From Sediminibacillus terrae (GTDB taxonomy: Bacteria; Bacillota; Bacilli; Bacillales; Amphibacillaceae), in NCBI RefSeq assembly GCF_009602435.1, contig NZ_VZDQ01000023.1, positions 62,001 to 126,000 of the forward strand: a DNA stretch of 64,000 nucleotides, read 5' to 3'. Positions 9,196 through 18,077 of the stretch are shown here, in pieces (within the stretch, counting starts at the first letter, position 1; each line of letters opens with the position of its first letter). Made by a program: the position numbers and the translations under genes. The notes beneath the pieces are model-generated. The model did not search any database, was not told where the DNA came from, and saw only the letters and a program-made list of their open reading frames with translations.

Positions 9196-9222
9196 GGAAA
9201 AGCGGTTCATAACCGCTTTTCC
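9196..9222 (-). terminator. Hairpin between binding-protein and permease genes
   Basis: GGAAAAGCGGTT and AACCGCTTTTCC form a perfect 12-base stem with a 3-base loop just after the binding-protein stop. No long T-run follows on the minus strand, so it is more likely an mRNA-stabilising or attenuating hairpin that raises binding protein over permease than a full terminator. Confidence 0.65.
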
Positions 9223-9237
9223 TCAAGATATTTCCAG

Positions 9238-10521
9238 CTATTGCTTGGAATTTTCTACATCTTTTTGAGCCTGATCAAGTGCTTCTTCAACGGAAATTTT
9301 TCCATTGAGCGCATCGTCGATCAGAGGATTGACCAGGTTTTCATATTCCGGATATTCAGGCGGTGTGATGGACAAATAAGTATGTTCCAGGCTTTCCATT
9401 GATTTGTGGAAAATCTCCTCTCCTTTTCCATCAAGATTCTCTGTGATTTGTTCGGTAGCTTTTTTGTTGGCGATGTTGTCGAAGTTATTTTCACCCCAGT
9501 AGGTTTGTGCTTCGACATCTGTCAGATATTTGATGAATTTCATGGAAGCCTCTGGATTTTTAGCGCCTTTCGGTATTTCCATGACAAATCCACCGCCAGT
9601 GCTCCATGGTTCCGTATTTTCGTTATAAGCAGGCATTGTCGCTACACCGTAGTCCAGGTCGCCGCCGAACTCTTGTAATTGCTTATAGAAGGTGCCGATT
9701 TCTGCCCACATCGCAACTTTACCTGAAATGAAAGGATCCTGCTGTTCATTGCCGAATTCGGCTTTCATGTTTTGCACAGCTTCCGCCCCTAGTTCTTGCT
9801 TCCAATCATACATCCATTGGATTGCTTCCTTTTTGGCGGGAGTGTTGATAGTCGGTTTTCCACCTTCCATTAGCCCTTTTCCATTATCGGCGTTTATCAT
9901 CCAATCGTGGGTAGTGAAATTTCCCCAGTTCGGGTAGTAACCGACTTGTTCATATCCGCCATCATCGTTTTTGACGGTCAGTTTGTCGGAGTATTCTTTG
10001 AGCTCTTCCCATGTGCGTGGTGGTTTATCTGGATCTAATCCGGCTTCACGGAAAGCGTCCTTGTTATAAAAAAGCATTCTGGTATCGGTAGTGAAAGGCA
10101 GGGCATATGCTTTGTCGTTATATGTCACGGCATCCCATAGATGCGGATAGAAACTGTCTTTTAAATCGTCATCGACCCACTCGCTTAAATCTTCTACCTG
10201 ATTGTTGGAGGCTCTGATTTTTACCGTTCTGATATCGTTGACGATGACATCAGGCGGATCACCTGCAGCGATGGCAGCCAGGTTTTTCGTCCAAATATCT
10301 CCCCACGGTACATATGTATGTTTGACTACAATTTCATCCTGAGAGTTGTTGAAATCCTCAATCAGTTTTTCGATCATCGGTCGCCTTGTCTCCGATCCCC
10401 AAAATGTCCAAAAATCAAGCTCTACTTTTCCTTCTGCGTTCGTGTTATCCGCGCTTCCGGAGCTGCAGGCAGACAGAACAGCCAGCAAGCCGGCGCATAC
10501 AATCATCAACCACTTTTTCAT
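9238..10521 (-). CDS. Sugar-binding lipoprotein of an ABC importer
   Basis: An extracellular solute-binding protein (family 1, CUT1 type), 427 residues from the chosen start. The signal peptide MKKWLMIVCAGLLAVLSAC ends in a lipobox Cys, so the mature protein is anchored to the outer face of the membrane. Start is ATG 10521, after GGGAGAGGA; an upstream in-frame extension of 22 residues to 10587 lacks a signal-peptide logic. The motif PFTTDTRMLFYNKDAF is typical of the family. The sugar is unknown; no glycosidase or kinase is adjacent. Confidence 0.92.
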   Translation of the reverse strand: MKKWLMIVCAGLLAVLSACSSGSADNTNAEGKVELDFWTFWGSETRRPMIEKLIEDFNNSQDEIVVKHTYVPWGDIWTKNLAAIAAGDPPDVIVNDIRTVKIRASNNQVEDLSEWVDDDLKDSFYPHLWDAVTYNDKAYALPFTTDTRMLFYNKDAFREAGLDPDKPPRTWEELKEYSDKLTVKNDDGGYEQVGYYPNWGNFTTHDWMINADNGKGLMEGGKPTINTPAKKEAIQWMYDWKQELGAEAVQNMKAEFGNEQQDPFISGKVAMWAEIGTFYKQLQEFGGDLDYGVATMPAYNENTEPWSTGGGFVMEIPKGAKNPEASMKFIKYLTDVEAQTYWGENNFDNIANKKATEQITENLDGKGEEIFHKSMESLEHTYLSITPPEYPEYENLVNPLIDDALNGKISVEEALDQAQKDVENSKQ

Positions 10522-10555
10522 TTGTTGTCCTCTCCCTTTTAATGATGCGATGTAG

Positions 10556-10585
10556 GAGAAGTGTTTTATATATCGAACACTTCTC
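10556..10585 (-). promoter_or_regulatory. Perfect palindrome upstream of the sugar ABC operon
   Basis: GAGAAGTGTT and AACACTTCTC are perfect 10-base inverted arms with a 10-base AT-rich spacer containing TATATAA on the minus strand, a plausible -10. It lies 35 bases upstream of the binding-protein start. It is a candidate operator or 5' hairpin; no regulator gene is next to the operon. Confidence 0.5.
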
Positions 10586-10759
10586 AAAGTTACTTAGAAG
10601 TTCCCCTTCTTCTTCTCCTTCAAACTTTTTCTTCTAAGAAAAAACGCGGTTTATGTAAATTAGTGCCGAAGTCTGGGTGGAAAGTGAGAAGAAATATGAT
10701 TTAATAGGGGAAACCAATAATCTAAAAAAGCCGGTTTACATAGAAGGGGGGCGGAATAA

Positions 10760-12394
10760 ATGAAGATTCGATGGCCCGTGCCACTTCATACTAAAATCCT
10801 GGGTTTGGTCGGTACGCTTCTGTTGCTCGTCATTAGCCTGATTACTTTTATGGTGGGGTATATGGAATCAAGGGAGGACGTATCCAACGCTGAGAGCTTG
10901 GCCTTGCAGACGGCCAAAACAATTTCTTACATGCCCGGAGTTCAGGATGCCTTCCGTTCGAGGGCTACTTTGGAGGAAATGAAGCAGTTGACAGAACAAA
11001 TAAGAGAAGAAGCAGGTGCATCAACCATCACGATATTTGACCGTTCAGGAAGAATTATCGGAATGGCCCAGGATGAAACGGCTTCTAAAAAAGAATATGT
11101 AACCGCTTCCGGAGATGAGGTATATAAAGCAGTTGTTTTTGGAAGCAGTTACGTGATGGAGACGGGGAGCAGGAAGGAGGGTATCCTGAAGGGGGTTGCA
11201 CCTGTAACGCTCGATTATCACGATTATAAAAAGGTAGAGGGCGTCGTTACGGTAGATTTTCCGAAGAACGTGATTTACAGCGAGATTTTGGTCGATATTT
11301 ATAAAATCATCCTTGCTGCAGGATTGGTTTTCCTGCTGGGCATTGTCGGAAGCTTTCTGTTGGCCAAAAGCATTCGCAAAGATACATTGGGCTTGGAACC
11401 ATTTGAGATTTCCTCTCTGTACAGAGAACGAGATGCCGTCTTGCAGTCTGTAAAAGAAGGAATTATCGCTACAGATCACTATGGGATGATTACCACCATG
11501 AATATATCAGCCAAAGATTTGCTGGATATTCGAAGAGAGGAGGTAATTGAACAGCATATTCTTGATGTTCTCCCATCCGAGGAATTGGTCACAATGATTC
11601 AGTCACCAACTAAAATTGTCAATAAGGAACTGGAGTACAAAGAAAAAATCATTATCGTCAATACAAGACCGATAAAAGAGAATGGCCGAAAGACAGGGAC
11701 TGTCGCAAGTTTTCGGGATAAAACCGAGATAAAAAAAATGGTGGACGCCCTCTCGGAGGTCAGGCAGTATTCAGAAGATCTTCGTGCCCAGGCACATGAG
11801 TTTACCGGCAAATTATATGTTATTTTAGGATTCATCCAACTAGGCAAAACAAAAGAAGCAATCGAATTGATTCAAAGGGAAGCGAATATACAGGAACAGG
11901 TTTCTGAAATGTTCTTTTCGCAAATTCGTGATGAAAAGGTACAGGCAATATTACTGGGAAAATACGCAAAAGCATCAGAAAAAAAGATTCGGTTTACTGT
12001 GGATGAAGAGAGCTCGCTTGCGCCTCTACCGGAACATATTCCTTTGTCCCCCTTGATTGTGATACTAGGCAATTTGCTCAACAATGCGTTTGATGCGGTG
12101 AAAGGTTGTGTTGCTCCGGAGGTTTCTTTTTTTGTTACTGATTTAGGTAACGATATCATCTGTGAGATAGCCGACAACGGAAATGGTTTGGACAAAGATA
12201 TGGAAGCCCGTATATTTCATCGAGGTTACTCAAAAAAAGGAACAAATAGAGGATATGGTCTAGCGAACGTGAAAGAGGAAGTTTATTCATTGAATGGAGC
12301 GATTGAAGTAAGCAGCAGTCCTGGTAACGGAACGGTATTTACGGTGATCCTTCCAAAGGAAATACAGGAACATAACAAAAGAATAGGGGGATGA
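10760..12394 (+). CDS. Sensor histidine kinase, CitA/DcuS family
   Basis: A 544-residue membrane sensor. First membrane helix near residues 12-34, extracytoplasmic PAS-like sensor to about residue 175 (contains MPGVQDAF), second helix near 178-200, cytoplasmic PAS near 225-320, then a dimerisation box RAQAHEF with the phospho-acceptor His near 347. The ATPase domain has N box NLLNNAFDAV, DNGNGLD and GYGLANV. This architecture senses di- or tricarboxylates at the outer face. It is followed five bases later by its response regulator and then by a tricarboxylate transporter. Divergent from the sugar ABC operon. Confidence 0.93.
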   Translation: MKIRWPVPLHTKILGLVGTLLLLVISLITFMVGYMESREDVSNAESLALQTAKTISYMPGVQDAFRSRATLEEMKQLTEQIREEAGASTITIFDRSGRIIGMAQDETASKKEYVTASGDEVYKAVVFGSSYVMETGSRKEGILKGVAPVTLDYHDYKKVEGVVTVDFPKNVIYSEILVDIYKIILAAGLVFLLGIVGSFLLAKSIRKDTLGLEPFEISSLYRERDAVLQSVKEGIIATDHYGMITTMNISAKDLLDIRREEVIEQHILDVLPSEELVTMIQSPTKIVNKELEYKEKIIIVNTRPIKENGRKTGTVASFRDKTEIKKMVDALSEVRQYSEDLRAQAHEFTGKLYVILGFIQLGKTKEAIELIQREANIQEQVSEMFFSQIRDEKVQAILLGKYAKASEKKIRFTVDEESSLAPLPEHIPLSPLIVILGNLLNNAFDAVKGCVAPEVSFFVTDLGNDIICEIADNGNGLDKDMEARIFHRGYSKKGTNRGYGLANVKEEVYSLNGAIEVSSSPGNGTVFTVILPKEIQEHNKRIGG

Positions 12395-12398
12395 AAAC

Positions 12399-13076
12399 AT
12401 GTTAAAGGTTCTTATTGCAGAGGATGATTTTCGGGTAGCTCAAATTCATGAAGCGTTTCTGGAGAAAATACCGGGAATGACACTCGTCGGTAAGGCCAAC
12501 AACGCTAAGGAAACCTGGCAATTGCTTGAAGCATTTACTGTCGACTTGATATTACTGGACGTATACATGCCGGATCAATTAGGAACCGATTTGCTTCAGC
12601 GTATTCGGGAGAACTATCCGAAGATAGATATCATCATGATTACTGCCGCTACCGACAAAGTGTTTTTAGAAAAGTCGTTAAACTATGGTGTTCAGGACTA
12701 CTTGATTAAACCTGTTACGATGGAACAGTTTCAACAATCGATGCAGAAATATAAAAAGAAAAAAGAAAAGATCCAATCGAGAGCAGAAGTTGACGAAGAA
12801 CTGTTGCAGGAAGTGTTTGGTTCTCCACAAATTGAGCAAAAAAGCACAGCTACCCTTCCGACAGGTATCGATCACCGTACGCTTGAAAAGGTCAAAGAAA
12901 TTCTTATCATCGAACAAAATGGCATAACTTCCGAACAGGCTGCCGGAAAGATTGGTGCTTCACGGACGACTGCGCGAAGGTACTTGGAATACCTAGTGGG
13001 CAGAAATGAAGCGGTTGTAGAGCAAATGTATGGTATTGTCGGACGACCAGAGCGGCGGTATTCTATCAAAAAGTAA
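12399..13076 (+). CDS. Response regulator, CitB/CitT/DcuR family
   Basis: A 225-residue regulator: receiver domain residues 1-120 with acidic pocket EDD (8-10) and phospho-acceptor Asp54 in LLDVYMPD, then a C-terminal HTH near 165-215 (ITSEQAAGKIGASRTTARRYLEYL). Partner of the preceding CitA-like kinase. Its likely targets are the downstream tct genes, whose upstream region holds a long palindrome and a cre site. Named CitT-like by family only. Confidence 0.92.
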   Translation: MLKVLIAEDDFRVAQIHEAFLEKIPGMTLVGKANNAKETWQLLEAFTVDLILLDVYMPDQLGTDLLQRIRENYPKIDIIMITAATDKVFLEKSLNYGVQDYLIKPVTMEQFQQSMQKYKKKKEKIQSRAEVDEELLQEVFGSPQIEQKSTATLPTGIDHRTLEKVKEILIIEQNGITSEQAAGKIGASRTTARRYLEYLVGRNEAVVEQMYGIVGRPERRYSIKK

Positions 13077-13107
13077 TAGAAACGAGTTTGCAGAAAGTCA
13101 CTTTTCG

Positions 13108-13134
13108 CATTTTGTGCATTTAATGCACAAAATG
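13108..13134. promoter_or_regulatory. 27-base perfect inverted repeat between response regulator and tctC
   Basis: Arms CATTTTGTGCATT and AATGCACAAAATG flank a single T. It begins 31 bases after the response-regulator stop and is followed by six T residues, so it could be a terminator. Its low GC content and perfect symmetry also suit an operator for the CitT-like regulator. Confidence 0.6.
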
Positions 13135-13162
13135 TTTTTTAATTCGTTAAAAAACAATATTT

Positions 13163-13176
13163 TGAAAACGTTTACA
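13163..13176 (+). promoter_or_regulatory. CcpA cre site upstream of tctC
   Basis: TGAAAACGTTTACA matches the catabolite-response consensus TGWAANCGNTNWCA at every position. It lies 56 bases before the tctC start, where CcpA would block transcription when preferred sugars are present. Confidence 0.75.
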
Positions 13177-13231
13177 TTGAGGGGCTGTATTAGTAGGATA
13201 CAGATAAATCAAGTATCAGGAGGGAGTTTTT

Positions 13232-14215
13232 ATGAAAAAAATTATCAAAGTGCTTCTTACTATGTCCGTGATTTTAATAACAGCCGCTTGTGCGGGAAAC
13301 GCTTCCGGAAATGATGGCTATCCGAATAAAAATATAGAAATGGTCGCACCTGCTTCGCCAGGTGGTGGCTGGGATTTGACAGCCCGTTCGCTGGAGAAGG
13401 TGCTGTCAGAACAAGAGTTGGTCGATAAAAATATTAATGTCGTCAACAAACCTGGGGGTGGGGGAGAAGTTGGCTGGAAGTATTTAAAGTCAAAGGACTC
13501 CCACTCACTCGCTGTCAATTCTAGCCTTGTGCTTACCAATAATTTACTGGAGCAAAGTGAATTAACCTATGAAGAATTCACACCGATTGCTACGCTTGCG
13601 ACCGAATGGCAAGCACTTGCTGTTCCGGCTGATTCACCTTATCAATCTGCGTCTGAATTTTTAAAGGCTACTAAAGAGGATCCAACTGCAGTAAAAATTG
13701 GCGTCGGGCCTGGTCTTGGCAATGATGATCATTTATCGCTGGTCCAAGCAGCAAGTGAGTTCGGCATCAATCCCGCAGAGCTTAATTTCCTCGTTTACGA
13801 AGGTGGGGGAGATGTGGTAACCGCATTGTTGGGTGGACATGTTGATGCGGTCACTACCTCACTGTCAGAAGTAAAAGATCAACATTTAGCAGGAAAACTT
13901 AAGATATTGGCTGTTTCCTCTGACGAACCGCTTGAAGACCTGGAGGATGTGCCCACTTGGCAGGATGAAGGCGTGGATATGGTTTTCCCGCATTGGAGGG
14001 GATTGATGGGCCCGCCTGATATGACAGAGGACGAAATTGCTTATTGGGATAAAAAGCTGGAAAAAATGGTCGAAACAAATCAATGGCAGAAAGTCCTTGA
14101 AAACAATGACTGGGAAGATTTTTATAAAAATAGTGAAGAAACAAAAGCGTTTTTGCAAGAACAGCATGACCTTTATCAACGATTAATAAATGATTCCGGT
14201 TTACTGGATAACTAA
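13232..14215 (+). CDS. Tripartite tricarboxylate transporter substrate-binding protein TctC
   Basis: A 327-residue TctC/Bug-family binding lipoprotein. Signal peptide MKKIIKVLLTMSVILITAAC with lipobox Cys at residue 20. The family loop NIEMVAPASPGGGWDLTAR that contacts the carboxylate is at residues 34-52. ATG 13232 follows AGGAGGG. It delivers substrate to the TctB-TctA membrane complex. A 27-base palindrome and a consensus cre site lie directly upstream, so carbon catabolite control and the CitA-like two-component system both likely act here. Confidence 0.93.
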   Translation: MKKIIKVLLTMSVILITAACAGNASGNDGYPNKNIEMVAPASPGGGWDLTARSLEKVLSEQELVDKNINVVNKPGGGGEVGWKYLKSKDSHSLAVNSSLVLTNNLLEQSELTYEEFTPIATLATEWQALAVPADSPYQSASEFLKATKEDPTAVKIGVGPGLGNDDHLSLVQAASEFGINPAELNFLVYEGGGDVVTALLGGHVDAVTTSLSEVKDQHLAGKLKILAVSSDEPLEDLEDVPTWQDEGVDMVFPHWRGLMGPPDMTEDEIAYWDKKLEKMVETNQWQKVLENNDWEDFYKNSEETKAFLQEQHDLYQRLINDSGLLDN

Positions 14216-14238
14216 GATTGCTTCTTACCGGTGACTAC

Positions 14239-14301
14239 ACTGCGGGATCAGGATTTCATTACTCCCATTTTCTCCAGGTGAGTAAGGGATGATGCCGCAG
14301 T
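14239..14301 (+). other. Structured spacer between tctC and tctB
   Basis: Nested inverted repeats: outer ACTGCGG (14239-14245) with CCGCAGT (14295-14301), inner TTACTC (14259-14264) with GAGTAA (14280-14285). There is no T-run. It probably stabilises the upstream binding-protein mRNA or attenuates read-through into tctBA. No known riboswitch class was recognised. Confidence 0.45.
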
Positions 14302-14394
14302 TAACCACTACGTCAATAAAAAGATGATAAAGATAAGGAAAGAGACCTGTTACATCGATGGCAGGTTTCATACAGAATAAGGGAGGCGATGGTG

Positions 14395-14847
14395 ATGATG
14401 AAAGGAATCAAACTGGGGGTGCCGATATTTTTGCTGCTGTTCAGCTGTCTGTTTTTGATCGGCTCGCTTCAGTTGCCAAAAGCGAATCTGGGAAATCCGA
14501 ATGCCCCCTTGTACTTTCCTGCTGGTCTTAGCATTTTAATGTTGTTGTTAAGCATCGTGTACTTATTTCAGGAAATAAAGCATGTAGCAGAAGAAAATAT
14601 GGAAGTCCGACAATTGTTTTCTGGAAGGACACCAAAATTAATTGTGTTTACGATAATTTTAGGCGGTATCTATGCACTCGTTTTTGACCGGATTGGATTT
14701 TTACTTTCTACTATTGGGTTCTTAGGCGGTTTATTATTCCTCATCAATGGTTGGAAAAAATGGCTGATAAACTGCGTCGTCGCCGTCAGTTTTTCCTTTT
14801 TGGCATGGTATGCATTTAGTCAGCTGCTGGGAGTGAGCTTACCTTAA
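14395..14847 (+). CDS. Tripartite tricarboxylate transporter small membrane subunit TctB
   Basis: A 150-residue TctB protein with four predicted helices. Several start codons are stacked (ATG 14389, GTG 14392, ATG 14395, ATG 14398); ATG 14395 is eight bases after GGAGG and is preferred. TctB has low sequence conservation, and assignment rests on size, topology and position between tctC and tctA. Confidence 0.85.
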   Translation: MMKGIKLGVPIFLLLFSCLFLIGSLQLPKANLGNPNAPLYFPAGLSILMLLLSIVYLFQEIKHVAEENMEVRQLFSGRTPKLIVFTIILGGIYALVFDRIGFLLSTIGFLGGLLFLINGWKKWLINCVVAVSFSFLAWYAFSQLLGVSLP

Positions 14848-14862
14848 GGAGGTGATTACAGC

Positions 14863-16380
14863 ATGGATGTTAACAGCTTCATGGAAGGTTTATCGATTGC
14901 AATAGAACCGATCAATATTGTTTGGATAATCATAGGTGGTTTCCTTGGTACTATTGTCGGAATGCTCCCTGGACTCGGGCCTGCTACGGCTGTCGCAGTA
15001 TTGATCCCGATGACTTTTGGCATGAATCCCGTAAGTGCCATCATTTTAATGGCGGCCATTTACTACGGAGCGATGTATGGCGGATCGCGCAGTTCGATTC
15101 TGTTAAATACACCGGGGGATGGTTCTGCTATCGCAGCAACCTTTGACGGTTATCCAATGGCCAGGGAAGGAATGGCTGGACAGGCACTGGCAATATCCGC
15201 GGTTGCTTCCTTTATTGGCGGTTTGATTGCGGTCATTGGGTTCATTTTTCTTGCAGAGCCGTTGGCCGCTTTTGCTTTGGAATTTGGACCGGCCGAATAT
15301 TTTTTATTGATGTTGCTTACTTTGTCGGCAATTGTCTCGTTATCAATAGGAAAAATGGTGAAAGGCTTTTTGGCAATGTCAATTGGACTGGCTTTGAGTA
15401 CGGTGGGAATCGATACCCAGACGGGCATATACCGATTTACATTCGGTTCTTCGCATTTAAGTGAAGGAATCGACTTTCTCATCGTGATTATCGGTGTCTA
15501 TGCTATCGGCGAAGTGCTCTACAATCTATTATCGATTGACGAGCAGCGGAAGGAAAAGAAAAAGGTAGGCAAGGTTTGGTTTTCAAAAGAACAATGGCGG
15601 CGTTCGAAATGGCCGATTTTACGGAGTGGTCCGCTGGGCTTCATCATCGGTGTCCTGCCTGGTGCTGGCGGTTCGATTGCCTCTATGATCAGCTATACGA
15701 CGGAAAGACAGCTTTCGAAAAGGTCCTCTGAATTTGGAAAGGGAGCTGTGGAAGGGCTTGCGGCTCCTGAATCAGCAAATAACTCTGCTTCGGTAGGTGC
15801 CATGATCCCCCTGCTGACAATGGGAATACCAGGGTCCGGCACGACCGCAGTCATGCTCGGCGCCCTGATCATGCTAGGTTTGCGGCCTGGTCCTCTCTTA
15901 TTTGAACAGCAGCCTGAAACGGCTTGGGCATTAATCAATAGTATGTTTATCGGAAACATTGCCCTTGTCATCATAAATATTTTACTGGTTGGTGCGCTTG
16001 TTAAAGTTTTAGACACACCGCCAAAAGTACTTTATCCGATGATTGTGGTGCTTGCCTTTATTGGAACGTACACATTGAGCTATGCCACGTTTGATTTTTA
16101 CTTTTTGCTTTTATTCGGCGTAATCGGGTTGTTTATGAAAGTACTTGATTTTCCGATTGCTCCGTTGGTGCTGGCGTTGATTGTAGGATCCGACATGGAG
16201 CAAAATTTCCGGATGGCTCTTACGTCTTCTAATGGAAGCTTCGGCATCTTTTTTTCTTCCGGCGTCAGCATAGCGTTGATTGTCTTGACTTTGCTTTCGT
16301 TGCTGTATCCGCTGGTAGTCCATTGGATGAAAAGAAAATCCCAAAACAAGCACGAGGATCAGATGTATAAATCTTCCTAA
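14863..16380 (+). CDS. Tripartite tricarboxylate transporter large permease TctA
   Basis: A 505-residue TctA permease with about 12 helices. Conserved loops are GMLPGLGPATAVAVLIPMTF near residue 28 and YYGAMYGGSRSSILLNTPGD near residue 67, with a second LPGAGGSIASMISY repeat near residue 265. The ribosome site AAGGAGGTGAT just upstream is a full complement of the 16S tail. Works with TctC and TctB for proton- or sodium-driven uptake of citrate-like acids. The neighbouring TcuA-like dehydrogenase suggests tricarballylate or a related tricarboxylate. Confidence 0.94.
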   Translation: MDVNSFMEGLSIAIEPINIVWIIIGGFLGTIVGMLPGLGPATAVAVLIPMTFGMNPVSAIILMAAIYYGAMYGGSRSSILLNTPGDGSAIAATFDGYPMAREGMAGQALAISAVASFIGGLIAVIGFIFLAEPLAAFALEFGPAEYFLLMLLTLSAIVSLSIGKMVKGFLAMSIGLALSTVGIDTQTGIYRFTFGSSHLSEGIDFLIVIIGVYAIGEVLYNLLSIDEQRKEKKKVGKVWFSKEQWRRSKWPILRSGPLGFIIGVLPGAGGSIASMISYTTERQLSKRSSEFGKGAVEGLAAPESANNSASVGAMIPLLTMGIPGSGTTAVMLGALIMLGLRPGPLLFEQQPETAWALINSMFIGNIALVIINILLVGALVKVLDTPPKVLYPMIVVLAFIGTYTLSYATFDFYFLLLFGVIGLFMKVLDFPIAPLVLALIVGSDMEQNFRMALTSSNGSFGIFFSSGVSIALIVLTLLSLLYPLVVHWMKRKSQNKHEDQMYKSS

Positions 16381-16419
16381 ACATCTGTACAGATTTTATT
16401 TTATAAAAGGAGGAGCGAG

Positions 16420-17913
16420 ATGAAAAGTTATGATGTAGTGGTCGTAGGAGCTGGAAATGCGGCTCTTTGTGCGGCAATCTCTGCAAGAGAGTCAGGAGCC
16501 GAGGTACTGGTGCTTGAACGAGCACCAAAACACAAACGTGGCGGTAATTCGTATTTTACAGACGGGGCGATCCGTTTTGCCTACAATGATTTAGATGACA
16601 TACGAAAACTTATACCAGAATTAACGGGTGAACAAGCTGGGAAAATTGTCATGCCGACGTATGGAACAAAGGATTATTATCAGGACTTAATGAGGGTGAC
16701 CGGAGGTAAAAGCAAGCCTGAATTGGCAGAACAGCTGGTGAACCTCTCCTACCAGACGATCCGGTGGGTAAAGGAACAGGGAGTCGAATTTGAACTGAAT
16801 TATAGTAACCAATCATTCGAAAAAGATGGGAAATATCAATTTTGGGGTGGCCTGCCTGTTAAAACGAAAAATATTGGGATGGGCCTTATGGCTGCTTTAT
16901 TCTCCAGGGCAGAAGAGATAGGAATCGATATTGTCTATGAAGCCCGTGCCATCGAATTGAAGAAAGAGGATCAGCGCATTTCTTCTGTCATTGTCGAGAT
17001 GCTGGAACAGACGATAGAGGTAAATACGTCAGCCGTTGTACTGGCTTGCGGAAGCTTTGAAGCGAATGAAGGAATGCGTAAAAAATATATCGGGGAAGAA
17101 TGGGGAGCAGCCATTGTCCGGGGGACTGAGTATAACACCGGTGATGGACTGACGATGGCGTTGGCTGCTGGAGCGCAGCCTTTTGGTGAATGGTCCGGCT
17201 GCCATGCCATCGGTACCGATTATCAGGCTCCTAGAGTAGGAGACTTTTCTAAACCCGGAGACATTTTTAAAAAGCATTCCTATCCTTTAAGTATTATGGT
17301 GAATCAAGAAGGCCATCGGTTTGTTGATGAGGGGGCGGATTTCCGTAATTATACGTATGCTAAGTATGGAAAAGAAATACTCAAACAGCCGGGACATGTC
17401 GCCTATCAGATTTACGACCAGCAAGTAAGACCGATGCTGCGTAAGGAATACAATTTGGAGGAGGCAACTTATCATAAGGCTGATACACTGGAAAAACTGG
17501 CCGATCAGCTTCCAGTGAATAAACAGCAGTTTTTGGAAACAATCGAGGAATATAATGGAGCCGTGATGGAAGGGAACTATAATCCGACCATTAAGGATAA
17601 TAAAGGAACCCAAGGCATCACTCCGCCGAAGTCAAACTGGGCTTTGCCGATTGAAAAAGGGCCATTCTTTGCATTTCCTGTAACCTGTGGCATCACTTTT
17701 TCTTTTGGTGGACTAAAGGTAAGTCCAAATGCTGAAGTATTAGATGAAAACGAACAGCCGATTCCAGGTTTGTTCGCTGCTGGTGAAATGGTTGGCGGCA
17801 TCTTTTATGGAAATTATCCCGGCGGTTCTGGACTGATGTCGGGAGCGGTATTCGGCAAGCTATCCGGAAACACAGCTGTGAGCTATATTCAAGCCGCGAG
17901 AACGGTCCATTAA
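16420..17913 (+). CDS. FAD-dependent dehydrogenase, tricarballylate dehydrogenase (TcuA)-like
   Basis: A 497-residue flavoprotein of the fumarate reductase/succinate dehydrogenase family. The dinucleotide-binding motif VVVGAGNAALCAAISARESGA is at residues 6-26, followed by the TcuA-type RGGNSYFTDGAIRF. The C-terminal FAD/substrate loop is GLFAAGEMVGG with NYPGGSGLMSGAVFG. TcuA oxidises tricarballylate to cis-aconitate. No TcuB-type electron-transfer partner lies nearby, so the electron acceptor is unclear. Alternative: a 3-oxosteroid or urocanate-type reductase, but the link with tctCBA favours a carboxylate substrate. Confidence 0.85.
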   Translation: MKSYDVVVVGAGNAALCAAISARESGAEVLVLERAPKHKRGGNSYFTDGAIRFAYNDLDDIRKLIPELTGEQAGKIVMPTYGTKDYYQDLMRVTGGKSKPELAEQLVNLSYQTIRWVKEQGVEFELNYSNQSFEKDGKYQFWGGLPVKTKNIGMGLMAALFSRAEEIGIDIVYEARAIELKKEDQRISSVIVEMLEQTIEVNTSAVVLACGSFEANEGMRKKYIGEEWGAAIVRGTEYNTGDGLTMALAAGAQPFGEWSGCHAIGTDYQAPRVGDFSKPGDIFKKHSYPLSIMVNQEGHRFVDEGADFRNYTYAKYGKEILKQPGHVAYQIYDQQVRPMLRKEYNLEEATYHKADTLEKLADQLPVNKQQFLETIEEYNGAVMEGNYNPTIKDNKGTQGITPPKSNWALPIEKGPFFAFPVTCGITFSFGGLKVSPNAEVLDENEQPIPGLFAAGEMVGGIFYGNYPGGSGLMSGAVFGKLSGNTAVSYIQAARTVH

Positions 17914-17925
17914 TCCACCTATGCA

Positions 17926-17960
17926 GCAAAGCCACTATCCCGGTGGCTTTTGCTTTTTTG
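17926..17960 (+). terminator. Terminator after the tct/tcuA-like operon
   Basis: GCAAAGCCAC pairs with GTGGCTTTTGC and is followed by TTTTTT. It separates the flavoprotein gene from the SLC13-type permease. Confidence 0.8.
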
Positions 17961-18077
17961 ATCCTCTTCCGACTTGGGAAGGCGGATGAAGAGGGAACAA
18001 CCTCAAATAGAAATGTCCTTCATGATGTGGCAGCCAGGTTTTTCGTATTTTCATATGAGTAGGAGCAGATCAGAGCG

